Below, one piece after another: positions 22,901 to 32,400 of a stretch of 64,000 nt of DNA. Within the stretch, counting starts at the first letter, position 1, and the number at the start of each line of letters is the position of its first letter. The stretch covers positions 14,438,292 through 14,502,291 of the forward strand of contig NC_046304.1 of the NCBI RefSeq assembly GCF_004115265.2, given 5' to 3'. The notes beneath the pieces are model-generated. The model searched no databases. It worked only from the letters and a program-made list of their open reading frames with translations, and was not told the origin of the DNA. The DNA is from Rhinolophus ferrumequinum (lineage: Eukaryota; Chordata; Mammalia; Chiroptera; Rhinolophidae). The translations under genes and the position numbers were made by a program.

Positions 22901-25900
22901 CAGACCAGGTGAAAACAAAGAAGAGGGTGATGCAGTTTGGGATGTCAAGGGCCAACAATGCTGGGTGTGGAGGGGGGAGGGGGCTGGAAACAGAAATAAT
23001 TTCAAATATTATGAAAAAAAGCCTTGGCGCCGGCTCGGTGGCTCAGGTGGCTGGAGAACTGTGCTCGTAATGCCGAGGTCGCCAGTTCGATTCCCACATG
23101 GGCCAGTGAGCTGTGCCCTCTACAGCTAAGATTGTGAACAAAAGCTCTCCCTGCAGCTGGGCTGCCAGTAGATTGGAAAAAGCCCTCCAACCATCACAGT
23201 TTACAGTGATTTGCAAAGCAATCTAGTGTTGACTATCTGACATTTCTTTAGGACATGTTAGGTGTCTTCCCATTTAACAGGTGAATTCCCTCAGGTCTCA
23301 TCAGTAAGTAGCAAGTATAGTGCCCTACACAACTGGCTTTAACAAATGTTTGATTAGCATAACAAATGTTTGATTAGCTAATGTTTGTCTCCTGAGAGGA
23401 CAAAAGAAAAGGATATGTGTCAAAACTGCACACAAACAGGCTTCAAGTCTTCTGACTGTGTGTTAAAGCCAGATGCCTGAAACACAGAGAGAAGGGGAAG
23501 CTGCTGTCCTGGAGCTGGTTGTTCAAGGGTGGTACAGGCGACCACTGGCTGTGTGGCCACAGAGGCCAAAGCAAATGGCAGGGCAGTCCCCTGCCAAGAG
23601 TAAGAGTGAGGGAAGCGGGTGCCCCAACTATTTCCTTCTGGGACTCACTGCCGCACTAACAACAAGAGTTTTGAGTCCAATCCCTAAAGAATTCTGGTCC
23701 CTTAAAAAAATTGTAAGAAAACTAAGTGAAATCTTTGGAAATAACCTATGAAATACCTACCGACACATTGATAATTCTTCTCATAGAACGAGAGCCAATG
23801 TTGAAGTGTCAGCATCTCAGAAAATGACAAGTCAGATACATCATCCACAAGGCCTGCTTCAGAGTAGTCGCCGGTCACAAACGCTCTGGATGCGTCTCGG
23901 CCTGCAGGAGACACGTTTCCAGTAGGTTAACTTGTAAATCACCAACACCATACGAACTCTAATCTATTTTTCTGAGAAACATCTCTTGAAAACGCCCACT
24001 CTCCACCCCCAAGTAAGCTGACCCCAACTCCTCTGTTACAGATGCTCCTGGATCTCAGACACACATTTGGCATTTATCACATTCTTTCCCTTCTTTCAGC
24101 AACATTTAACCCAGCTGACTACATTCCTTGGCGTTCATGACACTACACCCCTGGTTTTCCTCCCATTCTCTTGCTCATTTTCTACCAGCCGCCTGGATCC
24201 ATTCTTGCCTACCGGCTCTGCTCCTTCCACACCCCCCACTTGACAATCTCATCCACTCCTGTGGTTTCAAATACCATCTCTATGCCAAAGATTGCCAAAT
24301 TTATATCTTTAGCTCAGACTTCTCTTGAGCTTCAGCCCTGTCTATCCAATCGTCTACTCAACATCACTTACATGTCTTACAGACATCGCAAGTTCAAAAC
24401 ATCCACACTGAACTAATTAATGGTCGTCAGCATCCCTAACCTCAGGAAACTGGCATCTAGTCGAGTATTCCCTCTCTCGGTAAGTATCACCCAGTTGTTC
24501 AATCCAGAAATGTAGTCCTTGACAGTTCCTTCATCCTTCACATCCAATCAGTTCCCGAGTCCTATCATTTTTTCCTAAGTAGTTCTTGTATCAGTCTGCC
24601 TTTCTCCATCCATCACTAAGCAAGCCCAGGCTGCCATTGTCTCTCACCTGAACTACTACAGTCAACCCCTAGTTGTATGTCTCCCTATATTCAGTCTTTC
24701 CCCACTAATCTATTTTCCATACAACATTTTGACTGATATTTTAAATACAAATTGATCATGTCATTCTCTTGCTTAAAAATTCTCAGTGGCTTCCTTTTGC
24801 CTTATGATAATGTCCAAATTCCTTAACATGCCATCCAGAACCCTGCACCAGCTGCCACCAACCTTGCCTTGCCACCGTGACCCTTCCTTTCCCTCCTCCT
24901 CCTACGTTAGGACCTCTGGTAATACCAGGATATTTTCCTTTTAAGACTCGTCACAAAAACAATTCATTGTTTCTGTAATAACTATGTAATGTTTGTCTTT
25001 TCTACTGGTCTGCACGTTTTATCAGGGAAACGCCAAACTCCTTTAGTTTTGGTTACTCAGTGTCTGGTAGTGCCTGATCTTTAGTAAATTCTCAATAAAT
25101 ATTGACTGCATGAAATCCATACAGTCAACTGATTTTCAATAAGGGTTCCAGGATAATTCAAAGAGGAAAAGAATTGTCTTTTCAACAAATGGTGCTTAGA
25201 CAACTGAATTGCCAAATTCAAAAGAATGAAATTAGATCCTTTCTTCATACAATATAAAAATTAACTCAAAATAGATCAATGACCTGAATGTATGAACTAA
25301 AACTCTAAAACTCTTAGAAAAAAACATAGGTGTTTTTGTGCCCTTGGATTAGGCAATCGTTTCTTAGACAAAGCACCAAAATCACCAGCAACCAAAGAAA
25401 AAAATAAATTGGACTTTATCAAAATTTTTTAAATTTGTGCTTTAAAGGATACTATAAAGAAAGTGAAAAGACAATCTACAGGATGGGAGAAAATATTTGC
25501 AAATCATATATCTGATATGGGTCTAGTATCCAGAATATATAAAGAATTCTCATAACTCAACAATAAAAAAACAAAAACAAACAACCCAATTAAAAAATGG
25601 ACAAAGGATTTAAATAGACATTTCTCCAAGGAGTATATACAAATGATCAACAAGCACATGAAAAGATCTCAATATCACCAATTATTAGAGAAATGCAAAT
25701 AACCAAAACCACAATGAGACATCATTTCAAACCCACTAAAATCACTACAATCAAAAAGACCAAAAAAAAAAAAAAAAAAGACAGACAATAAGTTTGGTGA
25801 GAATGTGGAGAAACTGGAACTCTAATACATTGAGGGTGAGAATGTACAATGGTGCGGCCACTTTAGAAAACAATTTGGCAGTTTTTTTGAAAAGTTGAAC

Positions 25901-28543
25901 ATAGGGTTACCATACGACCCAGGAATTACACTCCTAGGTAAATGCCCAAGAGAACTGAAAACGTATGTCCACACAAAACCTTGCACATGGGGCCAGCCTG
26001 GTGGCTCAGGCGGTTCGAGCTCCATGCTCCTAACTCCAAAGGCTGCTGGTTTGATTCCCACATGGGCCAGTGGGCTCTCAACCACAAGGTTGCTAGTTCA
26101 ATTCCTCGAGTCCTCCAAGGGATGGTGGGCAGCGCTCCCTGCAACTAAGATTGAACACGGCACCTTGAGCTGAGCTGCCGCTGAGCTCCCGGATGGCTCA
26201 GTTGGTTGGAGCGCGTCCTCTCAACCACAAGGTTGCCGGTTAGACTCCTGCAAGGGATGGTGGGCTGCGCCCCCTGCAACCAGCAACGGCAACTGGACCT
26301 GGAGCTGAGCTGCGCCCTCCACAACTAAGACTGAAAGGACAACAACTTGACTTGGAAAAAAGGCCTGGATGTACACACTGTTCCCCAATAAAGTCCAGTT
26401 CCCCTTCCCCAATAAAATCTTAAAAAAAAAAAAAAAAAACTTGCACATGGATGTTCGCAGCAGCATTATTCATAATAAGCAAAAGTGGAAACCACCCAGA
26501 TTCCAACCCAAAATGAATAAACAAAATGTGGTACTATTTTATCATAAAAAGGAATAGAGTACTGATTCATACTGATACACCATGGATGACCCTTGAAAAC
26601 ATTATGCTAAGTGAAAGAAGGCAGTCACAAAGGACTACAGGTATGATTCCATTTATATGGAATGCCCAGACTAGGCAAATCATTAGAGACAGAAAGTTGA
26701 TAGTGGCTGTCAGGGGCTGGCGAGAAGAGGGTATAGGGAGTGACTGCTAATGGATATGGAGTTTTTCTTGGGGCGGAGGGGATGATAAAAAATGTTCTGG
26801 AATTAGTGGTGATGTTTGTACAACTTTCTGACTAAATTAAAAACCATTGAATTATATACGTTAAAAGGGTGGATTTTTTTAAATTATGTGAATTACTTAT
26901 TAATAAACCATAAAATATTGACTGAACAAGTGAATTTAATACATCTGCTTCCCTGCTAGACTTTGTGGGTAGAGGGGAGCATGTCATAATCTTTGATTCC
27001 TTGGTACCTGGCATAAGGCAAGCTACATGGTAGTGGTCAATAAATGGATGTCGAATGAATGAGGGGCATAAAGGAACTCAGACAGTAGAGCACATCGCAA
27101 AAGAAAAACCACTCCAGAAATGAAAGGTTTTATACTCCCACTTGTGCATATAGCCATGACAGTGGCATCAAAAAGTGCCCTCGCCTGGCAGGTAAATAAG
27201 ACCCTTGATTCCAATCCCAGCTCCACTTGTAACCAGCTCACTGTGTAGCCCCTGGTAAGTCCCTTCTTTTGCTGGACTGTTTGAGGAGGCTGGCAACACC
27301 AACTGAACTTAATTCCTTCTCTATTTGCTTCTTTAAGTTCTCCTTAAAGACAGGGAGGTGACCTGTATTTAAGTACCAGAGACAGCTTCCTAATTCCTCA
27401 AAGATAACAAGTGGAAAATGCTTATTTAATATTAGCTTAGTCACTGGCCTTAAGCTTGCTCTGCATTTGTTTTTGTTTTCTCTTTTTTAATCTAGGAGAT
27501 GGTCATTCCTCTGGGACAGTAAGGCACATCTCTAAAAGCAATAGGCCAGTTAGTGGTCCTAAACCAAGTCTTGTCAGTACTTAGCTGTGAGGGCTTTCGG
27601 CAAATTACATCAATCCCCTCAGGTGTAAAACAGGGACAGCAGAAGAAACTTCCTTTGACAAGTGTTCTTTGAAGCCTAGCGTATGCACAGCTTTGTTCCA
27701 AGTATTGGACTGTAAAGGTGACCAGACGCTTTCTCTGCACGCTAACCTCATAATCTTTTTAAAGAAAGGCAGAAAAGTGCATCTGTACTAGAGTCAAGAA
27801 CTACTCAAACCAAATGTACTATTTTTAGGGGAAACTTGGAGAGGGGGGCAAGAAAGGTTACTTCGGAGGGGGACATATTGGAACCAGCAAGGGAACTGAG
27901 AGCAGGAACAGGGTCTCATTCATCTCTGTGCCCTGAGAGCCACGCAGTGTGGCACAAAGCAGGTGTCCATCCGGGGGCTTCTACCGGTGGGTAACGGGTA
28001 ACTAAGGAGAGGCAGGAGACGGGTTTCCTGAACCTAAGTCAGGAAGAACGATGCGGAACGACAGGAAGGATAGAGGCCGGTAACTGCTGGCCATAATCCC
28101 ACCAGAGACAGACCAGAGGATGGTGCAGCTGAGCCCAGCCCCGACGCTGGTCAGATGAATATGGGGAGAAACAAAACAAAACAAAACAAAACATAAACAG
28201 ATGAATACAGGAATGAATGAATGAATGAACGACGCCCAGGCGGATACGGGCCCGCACCGGGGCAAGAAAGGGCGTGAGCCGCCTCGCTAATACCTGCGAA
28301 GCCGCTATAGTGAGCCCCAGGCTCGTAATGCCGCCGGCCAGAGGACACATCGTAGATGCGGCCGAGCAATGCCAAGTAGAGGCCCGGGTCCCCGGGGCCG
28401 CCGCGGTAGCGGGCCAGCTCCTCGGGCATGAAAAGGCGGACGCCAGCGCGGGGACCCCACCAGCCCATCAGCCGTGCGGCCATCACGGCCGCCGCCGCGG
28501 CCACCAGGCCCAGCCAGAGTCCACGCCCGCCGAGCGGCAACAT
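16718..28543 (-). CDS. CYB5D2: CYB5D2 (neuferricin), complete, four exons
   Basis: Exons in coding order are 28294-28543, 23761-23901, 20017-20203 and 16718-16934; joined they give 795 bases and a 264-residue protein, the same length as human. Residues 8-29 are a hydrophobic signal or anchor ([12 protein letters not shown]). A cytochrome b5-like haem domain of the MAPR (PGRMC1-like) family covers about 35-130, with [19 protein letters not shown], then [14 protein letters not shown] and the Asp-Leu-Ser block. The Cys-rich C-terminal part ([30 protein letters not shown]) is typical of neuferricin. Known role: haem-binding extracellular or membrane protein reported to affect neural differentiation and cell survival. 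The start was chosen for identity with the human N terminus; its Kozak context is weak (T at -3) and the frame is open for 57 codons upstream. No defect was seen. Confidence 0.96.
16935..18899 (-). other. CYB5D2: CYB5D2 intron 3, part near exon 4
   Basis: Mostly unique-looking DNA. About 17210-17410 has weak L2 character. No exon-like frame or RNA gene was seen. Confidence 0.6.
18900..19840 (+). mobile_element. L1 LINE with a large internal deletion
   Basis: 18917-19190 encodes the first part of L1 ORF2, the endonuclease domain ([12 protein letters not shown], then [20 protein letters not shown] and [12 protein letters not shown]). At about 19192 the text jumps to the distal ORF2/3' UTR (CCCAGTAATCCCACTTCTGG, then [24 protein letters not shown]), leaving out roughly 3 kb that would encode the reverse transcriptase. 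It ends with the usual 'acacctgaaactaatataat' motif and an A-run at about 19823. It is antisense to CYB5D2, in intron 3. The copy cannot move by itself. Confidence 0.85.
20017..20203 (-). CDS. CYB5D2: CYB5D2 exon 3
   Basis: The acceptor CACAG ends at 20204 and the donor GTATGT starts at 20016. It encodes [20 protein letters not shown], the helix [20 protein letters not shown] and [21 protein letters not shown]. It begins two bases into a Gly codon and ends two bases into a Ser codon. This is the linker between the haem domain and the Cys-rich tail. Confidence 0.96.
20500..20570 (+). repeat. L2 3'-end fragment
   Basis: The 'cagtgcttgacgtacaaagtaggtg' and 'cagtaagtatttgacgaataaatg' blocks are the standard L2/MIR 3' tail. 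Confidence 0.55.
20630..20850 (-). repeat. MIR SINE fragment
   Basis: The 'ttgagcatttagtcagcgtcagtgc' start, 'atcctcctaaccctatgagag' middle and 'agctagtaagtgggactgg' end are the MIR order on the minus strand. Confidence 0.7.
21240..22030 (+). repeat. L2 LINE 3' region
   Basis: It reads through the L2 3' text (cttctcatctttgaggtctcagc, ctcctttaagaggactcctct, cacattcgttttattgtattc) with many changes. Within CYB5D2 intron 2. Confidence 0.65.
22581..22617 (+). repeat. C-run plus (AC)n microsatellite
   Basis: A C-rich run with few A, followed by an AC dinucleotide tract. A simple repeat in CYB5D2 intron 2. Confidence 0.85.
23029..23190 (+). mobile_element. Rhin-1-type tRNA-derived SINE, 3' truncated
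   Basis: It starts with a tRNA-like head: A-box region TGGCTCAGGTGGCTGGAG and B-box region GTTCGATTCCCACATGGG. The following body keeps the family words ('ctacagctaagattgtgaac', 'ttggaaaaagccctc') but lacks the A-rich tail. Located in CYB5D2 intron 2, antisense to the gene. This family is known from horseshoe and leaf-nosed bats. Confidence 0.75.
23339..23384 (+). repeat. 18-20-bp direct duplication
   Basis: The unit AACAAATGTTTGATTAGC appears twice in direct order with only a few bases between. A small local tandem duplication in intron 2, about 400 bp from exon 2. Confidence 0.8.
23761..23901 (-). CDS. CYB5D2: CYB5D2 exon 2 (haem domain)
   Basis: The acceptor CTGCAG ends at 23902 and the donor GTAGGT begins at 23760. 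It encodes [36 protein letters not shown] and [10 protein letters not shown]. 141 bases, in phase 1 at both ends, so its skipping would keep frame but would remove the second half of the haem fold. Confidence 0.96.
24540..25110 (+). repeat. L2 LINE 3' region
   Basis: It includes the L2 words 'gatcatgtcattctcttgct', 'tcagtggcttccttttgcct', 'aattccttaacatgccatcc' and ends with 'aaattctcaataaatattgactg'. It directly abuts the next L1. Confidence 0.75.
25115..26915 (+). mobile_element. L1 LINE, 5' truncated, split by a SINE
   Basis: The 3' part of L1 ORF2 and the 3' UTR: it starts at the 'gtcaactgattttcaataagg' block, passes 'aggatgggagaaaatatttgc' and 'agaaatgcaaataacc', and ends 'cattgaattatatacgttaaaag'. 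A Rhin-1 SINE at 25991-26439 splits it and is flanked by an 11-bp duplication of L1 sequence. No long frame is left. It lies antisense in CYB5D2 intron 1. Confidence 0.85.
25980..26450 (+). mobile_element. composite Rhin-1-type SINE with target-site duplication
   Basis: The element runs 25991-26439 and is bracketed by the direct repeat CTTGCACATGG at 25980-25990 and 26440-26450. Inside are two tRNA-like A-box regions (near 25998 and 26193), and B-box-like regions near 26048, 26092 and 26232, so it is a fused or dimeric SINE longer than a simple unit. It ends with 'ccccaataaaatctt' and an 18-base A-run, a normal SINE tail. The intact target duplication and long tail suggest a young insertion. 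Antisense in CYB5D2 intron 1. Confidence 0.88.
26916..28293 (-). other. CYB5D2: CYB5D2 intron 1, part near exon 1
   Basis: About 27900-27970 is an L2/MIR tail-like piece. A (AAAAC)n and (GAAT)n microsatellite sits at 28169-28230. The rest looks unique. Confidence 0.6.
28169..28230 (+). repeat. (AAAAC)n and (GAAT)n microsatellites
   Basis: Five copies of an AAAAC unit at 28169-28192, then four GAAT units at 28211-28227, within 130 bp of the exon 1 donor of CYB5D2 and at the edge of the CpG-rich promoter. Confidence 0.9.
28294..28543 (-). CDS. CYB5D2: CYB5D2 exon 1 (signal anchor and first half of haem domain)
   Basis: ATG at 28541-28543 (complement of CAT) and a GTATTA donor just below 28294. 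It encodes [20 protein letters not shown], then [33 protein letters not shown] and [18 protein letters not shown]. Tyr73 and Tyr79 align with the two tyrosines of the PGRMC1 haem site; PGRMC1 uses the second as the iron ligand. It ends one base into Gly84. Confidence 0.96.
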
Positions 28544-28600
28544 TGAAACAGCCGCACACCCTCCGCTCTGCCGAAGTTGCCGCCTCGCCGCCCACAACTG

Positions 28601-28607
28601 AGATGGC
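28601..28607 (+). promoter_or_regulatory. YY1-like site (ATGGCGG)
   Basis: An ATGGCGG core preceded by GAG, in the divergent promoter about 60 bases from the CYB5D2 start codon. YY1 sites of this form often sit in the 5' UTR of CpG-island genes. No binding evidence. Confidence 0.4.
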
Positions 28608-28621
28608 GGAGCAGCCGGCCG

Positions 28622-28629
28622 CGACGTCA
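28622..28629. promoter_or_regulatory. CRE-like site (one mismatch)
   Basis: CGACGTCA, or TGACGTCG on the minus strand, differs by one base from the CREB/ATF palindrome TGACGTCA. It lies between the two start codons. Confidence 0.4.
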
Positions 28630-29003
28630 TCGGAGCTACGCTCTCTCTCCCCTGTCCGCCTGTCACTGAAGGGACCACGGAGGACTGAATGGAAAGGGTC
28701 TGCCGAAAGCCCACTCCCGGGCCCCGGCTCTTTCTCGTGCTTTTTCAGCACAGCTGGTGAACGTGGAGGGAGACCGAGGAACTGAGCAGCGGAGAGACTG
28801 CTTGGCTGGCGGGTTGTCCGCCCCCAACAAAGATGGTGGCCCAGGGGCCGCGGGATGGCGCAGACAATATGATACCCGCGCCCTCGCCGCCGTCCGGGTT
28901 CCACGCTTTGCCGAGGCCGTCCTCGCCTGTCCTCTCACGACAGTTGGTGGAGTCCGCTTGACGGCGCCTTAGCGACAGCAATCCTCGCCGCACGGCGAGG
29001 AAG

Positions 29004-29010
29004 CCGGAAG
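29004..29010 (+). promoter_or_regulatory. ETS-like site (CCGGAAG)
   Basis: A CCGGAAG core about 130 bases before the ZZEF1 start codon, a common ETS/GABP site in housekeeping bidirectional promoters. Confidence 0.4.
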
Positions 29011-29140
29011 CCGCGGCTGCCGCCGTCGTCCCCTCCCCGTCCCCGCCCAGTCCCCGCCCGCCAGGTGCCGTCGCAGGTTGACCGGTCCAGGCGGGGAGGC
29101 GGAGGCGGCGGCAGAGCCGGGCGCCCGAGACGGAGACCCC

Positions 29141-29494
29141 ATGGGGAACGCTCCGAGTCACAGCAGCGAAGACGAAGCGGCAGCCGCTGGGGGCGAGGGC
29201 TGGGGCCCGCACCAGGACTGGGCCGCAGACTCGGGCGCGACCCCGGGACCGGGCCCCGCGGCCCCGGCGCTGCCCCCGGCCCCGGCGCTGCTGGAGCCGG
29301 CCCGGCTGCGAGAGGCGGCGGCTGCGCTGCGGCCCGCACCGCCCTGCGAGTCCCTGGTGTCCAGGCACCACGGCGCGCTGTTGCGCTGGCTGGAAGAGCG
29401 GTTGGGCCGCGGCGAGGAGTCCGTCACCCTGGAGCAGTTCCGGGAATTGCTGGAGGCTCGCGGCGCCGGCTGCTCGGGCGAGCAGTTCGAGGAG
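29141..29494 (+). CDS. ZZEF1: ZZEF1 exon 1 (N terminus)
   Basis: 118 codons, ending in phase 0 before GTCAGG at 29495. It encodes MGNAPSHSSEDEAAAAGGEG, an Ala/Pro-rich tract, then LLRWLEERLGRGEESVTLEQ and FRELLEARGAGCSGEQFEE. The Gly2 with Ser6 pattern fits N-myristoylation. The start is the first ATG of the frame identical to the human N terminus. The donor base after GT is C, a weaker donor than average. Confidence 0.96.
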
Positions 29495-32400
29495 GTCAGG
29501 CCTGGCTGGGGGCTGCGGGGCCGGGGCCGGGTGCTCGCCCGCAAGGGCGTGAAGTGGTGGGTGGTGGCTTTGGAGAAGCCAGGCAGGAACCCGTAGGGTC
29601 CGCAGGGTCCGAGAACGGGAGCCTGGGAGTGCCGGGGCGTACACGAGGGCTCTTCCAGCCTGTGCACGACCGGAGCCGGCTGTGAATCTCCTTAACCTTT
29701 ACTACAAGTATGGAAAGCCTAGACGAGGCCGTCCTTGCTCCGAAGTACGGGACAAGCCCAGATGTCTTTGCATGTTGTTGTAGCACAGACGTTTGTGCAA
29801 TTGCCTGACGCCGGATCGGCTGCTCTCCGGAGCTTCCTTATCAGGCTCCAGAACAGCTTAAGGGAAAGGAGGTATAGTCAGTCACTAAGGGGGTGGTGGT
29901 GAAAACCAGTCTGTTGTATTGGCCGATGGGTTTTTGCAGAGCACCTTCTGAATCCAGTGTGGGCGCCTAATGTATGTGGGAGGAGAATAGCACATACTGG
30001 AAAAACTCACATTCTAAAAGCCATTCTCATCACTCAATAACTAGCATTTCCAAACTACACATTTGTTTTTAGATCCTTGTAGAACCATGTTTTAGACTCT
30101 TAAAACCTGATAGAACTTAAAATTGATGGGCAAAAACCAGGTTTCCTGTGGATACTTGTAATTATACAGTTTTTGACATAATTTCCAACATCATCTCTAT
30201 TAAATTATTAACAGCAAGTTGATGTGGCAACAAAATATTTTCTTTGCAAGGGATCTAAGGAATTATCTGTACTGAACACTTCCTTTTAGAGTTAAGAGGT
30301 CTGATCCAGGGTCACCCAGTGAATCATTGACAGAACTGTCACTTGGATCTCTTGATTTTTGTTTCTTTGTTTCTTTGTCCCATATCCCACTACCTCCTTC
30401 TTGGGACCCTATTTCTTTCACTCCACAATGTTATGACAAAAAGGTGCTTAATTGATGAAAATGAGTAAGCCATGTAGAATCTTCTGTGTCAGTGAAGGGA
30501 GAGTACATAAAGCAGTAAACTGACAGCTACTTGTAATGCCATTAAAAAGTGATGTGCACTTTAAAACCAAAGGCTTTTAAAATATTTTAAGAACGTCTTC
30601 CTGTACATGGCCAGAATTCAGATAATCTGTTTTATACATATGTTTCTTATATTTCACTTTAAAAAATACCTGTAAGGCATCCCAACGCTTGAAAATGTTG
30701 ATCATATTAGTTAGTGAATGGTCTCCATTTCTTTTTTTAATTAAAAAAGAGTACCCATAATACTTTCCACTCTAGTCCTAGGTATATTATGAGAAAAAGA
30801 GCTGTGCAGATCTGTTGAAAGAGTTTGCACGTTTCAGAATTGTCCAAAAGAAAACAGAGAGAAACTGTTTACATTGTCTGACAGGAATAGAGTCACAGGT
30901 AGTTTATAGGAATCCTGTAACGTAGGGCCAAGAAGTCTTTTGGGTGTCGTTCAGAAATCATGCAAAGGCTATGATACTCATTCATTGAGCAGGTATTTAT
31001 TGGGGATATACTGAGTGCCAAACACTTGGATGATAGTGGAGAAAGCAGATAACATGCTCTTAAAGAGTATGTAGTACTGAAAGAAACATTAACCTCACAA
31101 TTATAGGCTTGGTGAGTTTTCCAAGGGAAAGTGTAAGGGAAAAAATAGCAAGAGTATTTAACCTCATCTAGGGAGTCAAGGAAGACTTACCTGAGAAAGG
31201 AACATTTCAGCTCAGATTTGAAGGATGAAAGCCGACAAGGAGCAGAAGATGTTAGCAGTGTTTCAGGCAGAAGATACCTTATACATGAGTCCAAGGTCCA
31301 GAGAACAGAGAATCTGGAAGAATGGTATGATGTATTAGGGTTAGAGAAAACTGCTTCAAGGGACAGGAAATCCGGTGCAGTGGTTGTTTAAACAATAAAG
31401 AAGCTTCTTATCTACAAAGTCCAGGTAGGCAGTCCAGGGTTGATATGGCAGTTTTACAGTCGTCAGGGACTTGGCTATGTACGTCTTGTGCCATCATCCT
31501 CCATAGGCACCTTCTGTTTAGTGATCCACATGACTCCTTCATCTGTCACTTTCCACATTCCAACCAGCAGAAAAGGGAAGGAGGGGGTCACTCCTCCTTT
31601 CTTAAGGGCATGGCTCACGTCCCATGGCCCACACCTGGTCACATGGCCACACTTAGCTGCAAGGGAGGCTGGGAAATACCCAGGTTCCATGGCCACATTC
31701 AGCCAAAAAGCAGGATTTAATTACTGAGGAAGAGGAAAACAGATACTGGGTTACAATTCGCAGTCTTTTACTCATGTGTCAAGATCATAGAATGCAGGAG
31801 GAGGAGAACAAGGTTAGAGAAGCAGGCAGGGACCCGATCATGGGAGTCCTTTGCAGCCTCCATTAAATAGGAGTTTGGAAACAGTGGTGTTTTAAGTAAA
31901 CTGCCATGATGGTTGTGGCTGCCTTGTGGAGAACCAGTTAGATAAGGGTCAGAGTGGATCCAAGCAGATCGGTTAGGAGGCTATTATGACAGTCCAGGTA
32001 ATAGGTGGGGTGGTGGCAGCTAAATGGTATGAAGTGGACAGTTTTGTGAGCTATTTCGGAAGTAGAAGAAGTGGTTCTTGAGACTTAGGTGTGGGTAGAG
32101 AATTAGAAGGGGAAAGGAATCACAGATGACTGGTATTACTGACTTGACGGGTTGGACAGATGCTAGGGCTATTAACTGAGAAAGGAAACGTTTTCGGGGA
32201 GGGATGATCTGGAGAGGGGAGATGAGTTCAGTTTGGCCGTGTTGAATTTCACGTATCTATGAAACCGCTACATGGAGAGAGAGTTGGGTATGTGAGTGTG
32301 GAGCTTAGGAGACAAGACTGCATGACATACAGTCATCTGTTTGCACAGTTGGGTTTCACGAGAAAATAGGCACATTATCTCCTCTCATTCTGATGAGGGT

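Larger units (their letters stand above)
28200..29620. promoter_or_regulatory. CpG island and divergent CYB5D2/ZZEF1 promoter
   Basis: The sequence is strongly GC-rich with very many CG dinucleotides, unlike the AT-rich introns on both sides. The start codons of CYB5D2 (28543, minus strand) and ZZEF1 (29141, plus strand) are 597 bases apart, head to head. No TATA box is seen, as expected for a housekeeping CpG promoter. Candidate sites for YY1, ETS and CREB/ATF lie between the starts. Transcription start points cannot be read from sequence. Confidence 0.85.

Noticed and set aside
25991-26250. tRNA genes suggested by A- and B-box motifs
   Set aside because: The boxes belong to SINE heads. They do not fold as a full cloverleaf, are followed by SINE bodies and A-tails, and have target-site duplications.
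28544-28714. In-frame upstream extension of CYB5D2 by 57 codons
   Set aside because: The extension has no similarity to the family and would bury the signal anchor. The start at 28543 gives the human N terminus and length.
28745-29644. Long minus-strand open frame of 299 codons over the ZZEF1 start
   Set aside because: It lies in very GC-rich DNA antisense to ZZEF1 exon 1 and the promoter, has a low-complexity composition and resembles no protein. GC-rich DNA has few stops by chance.
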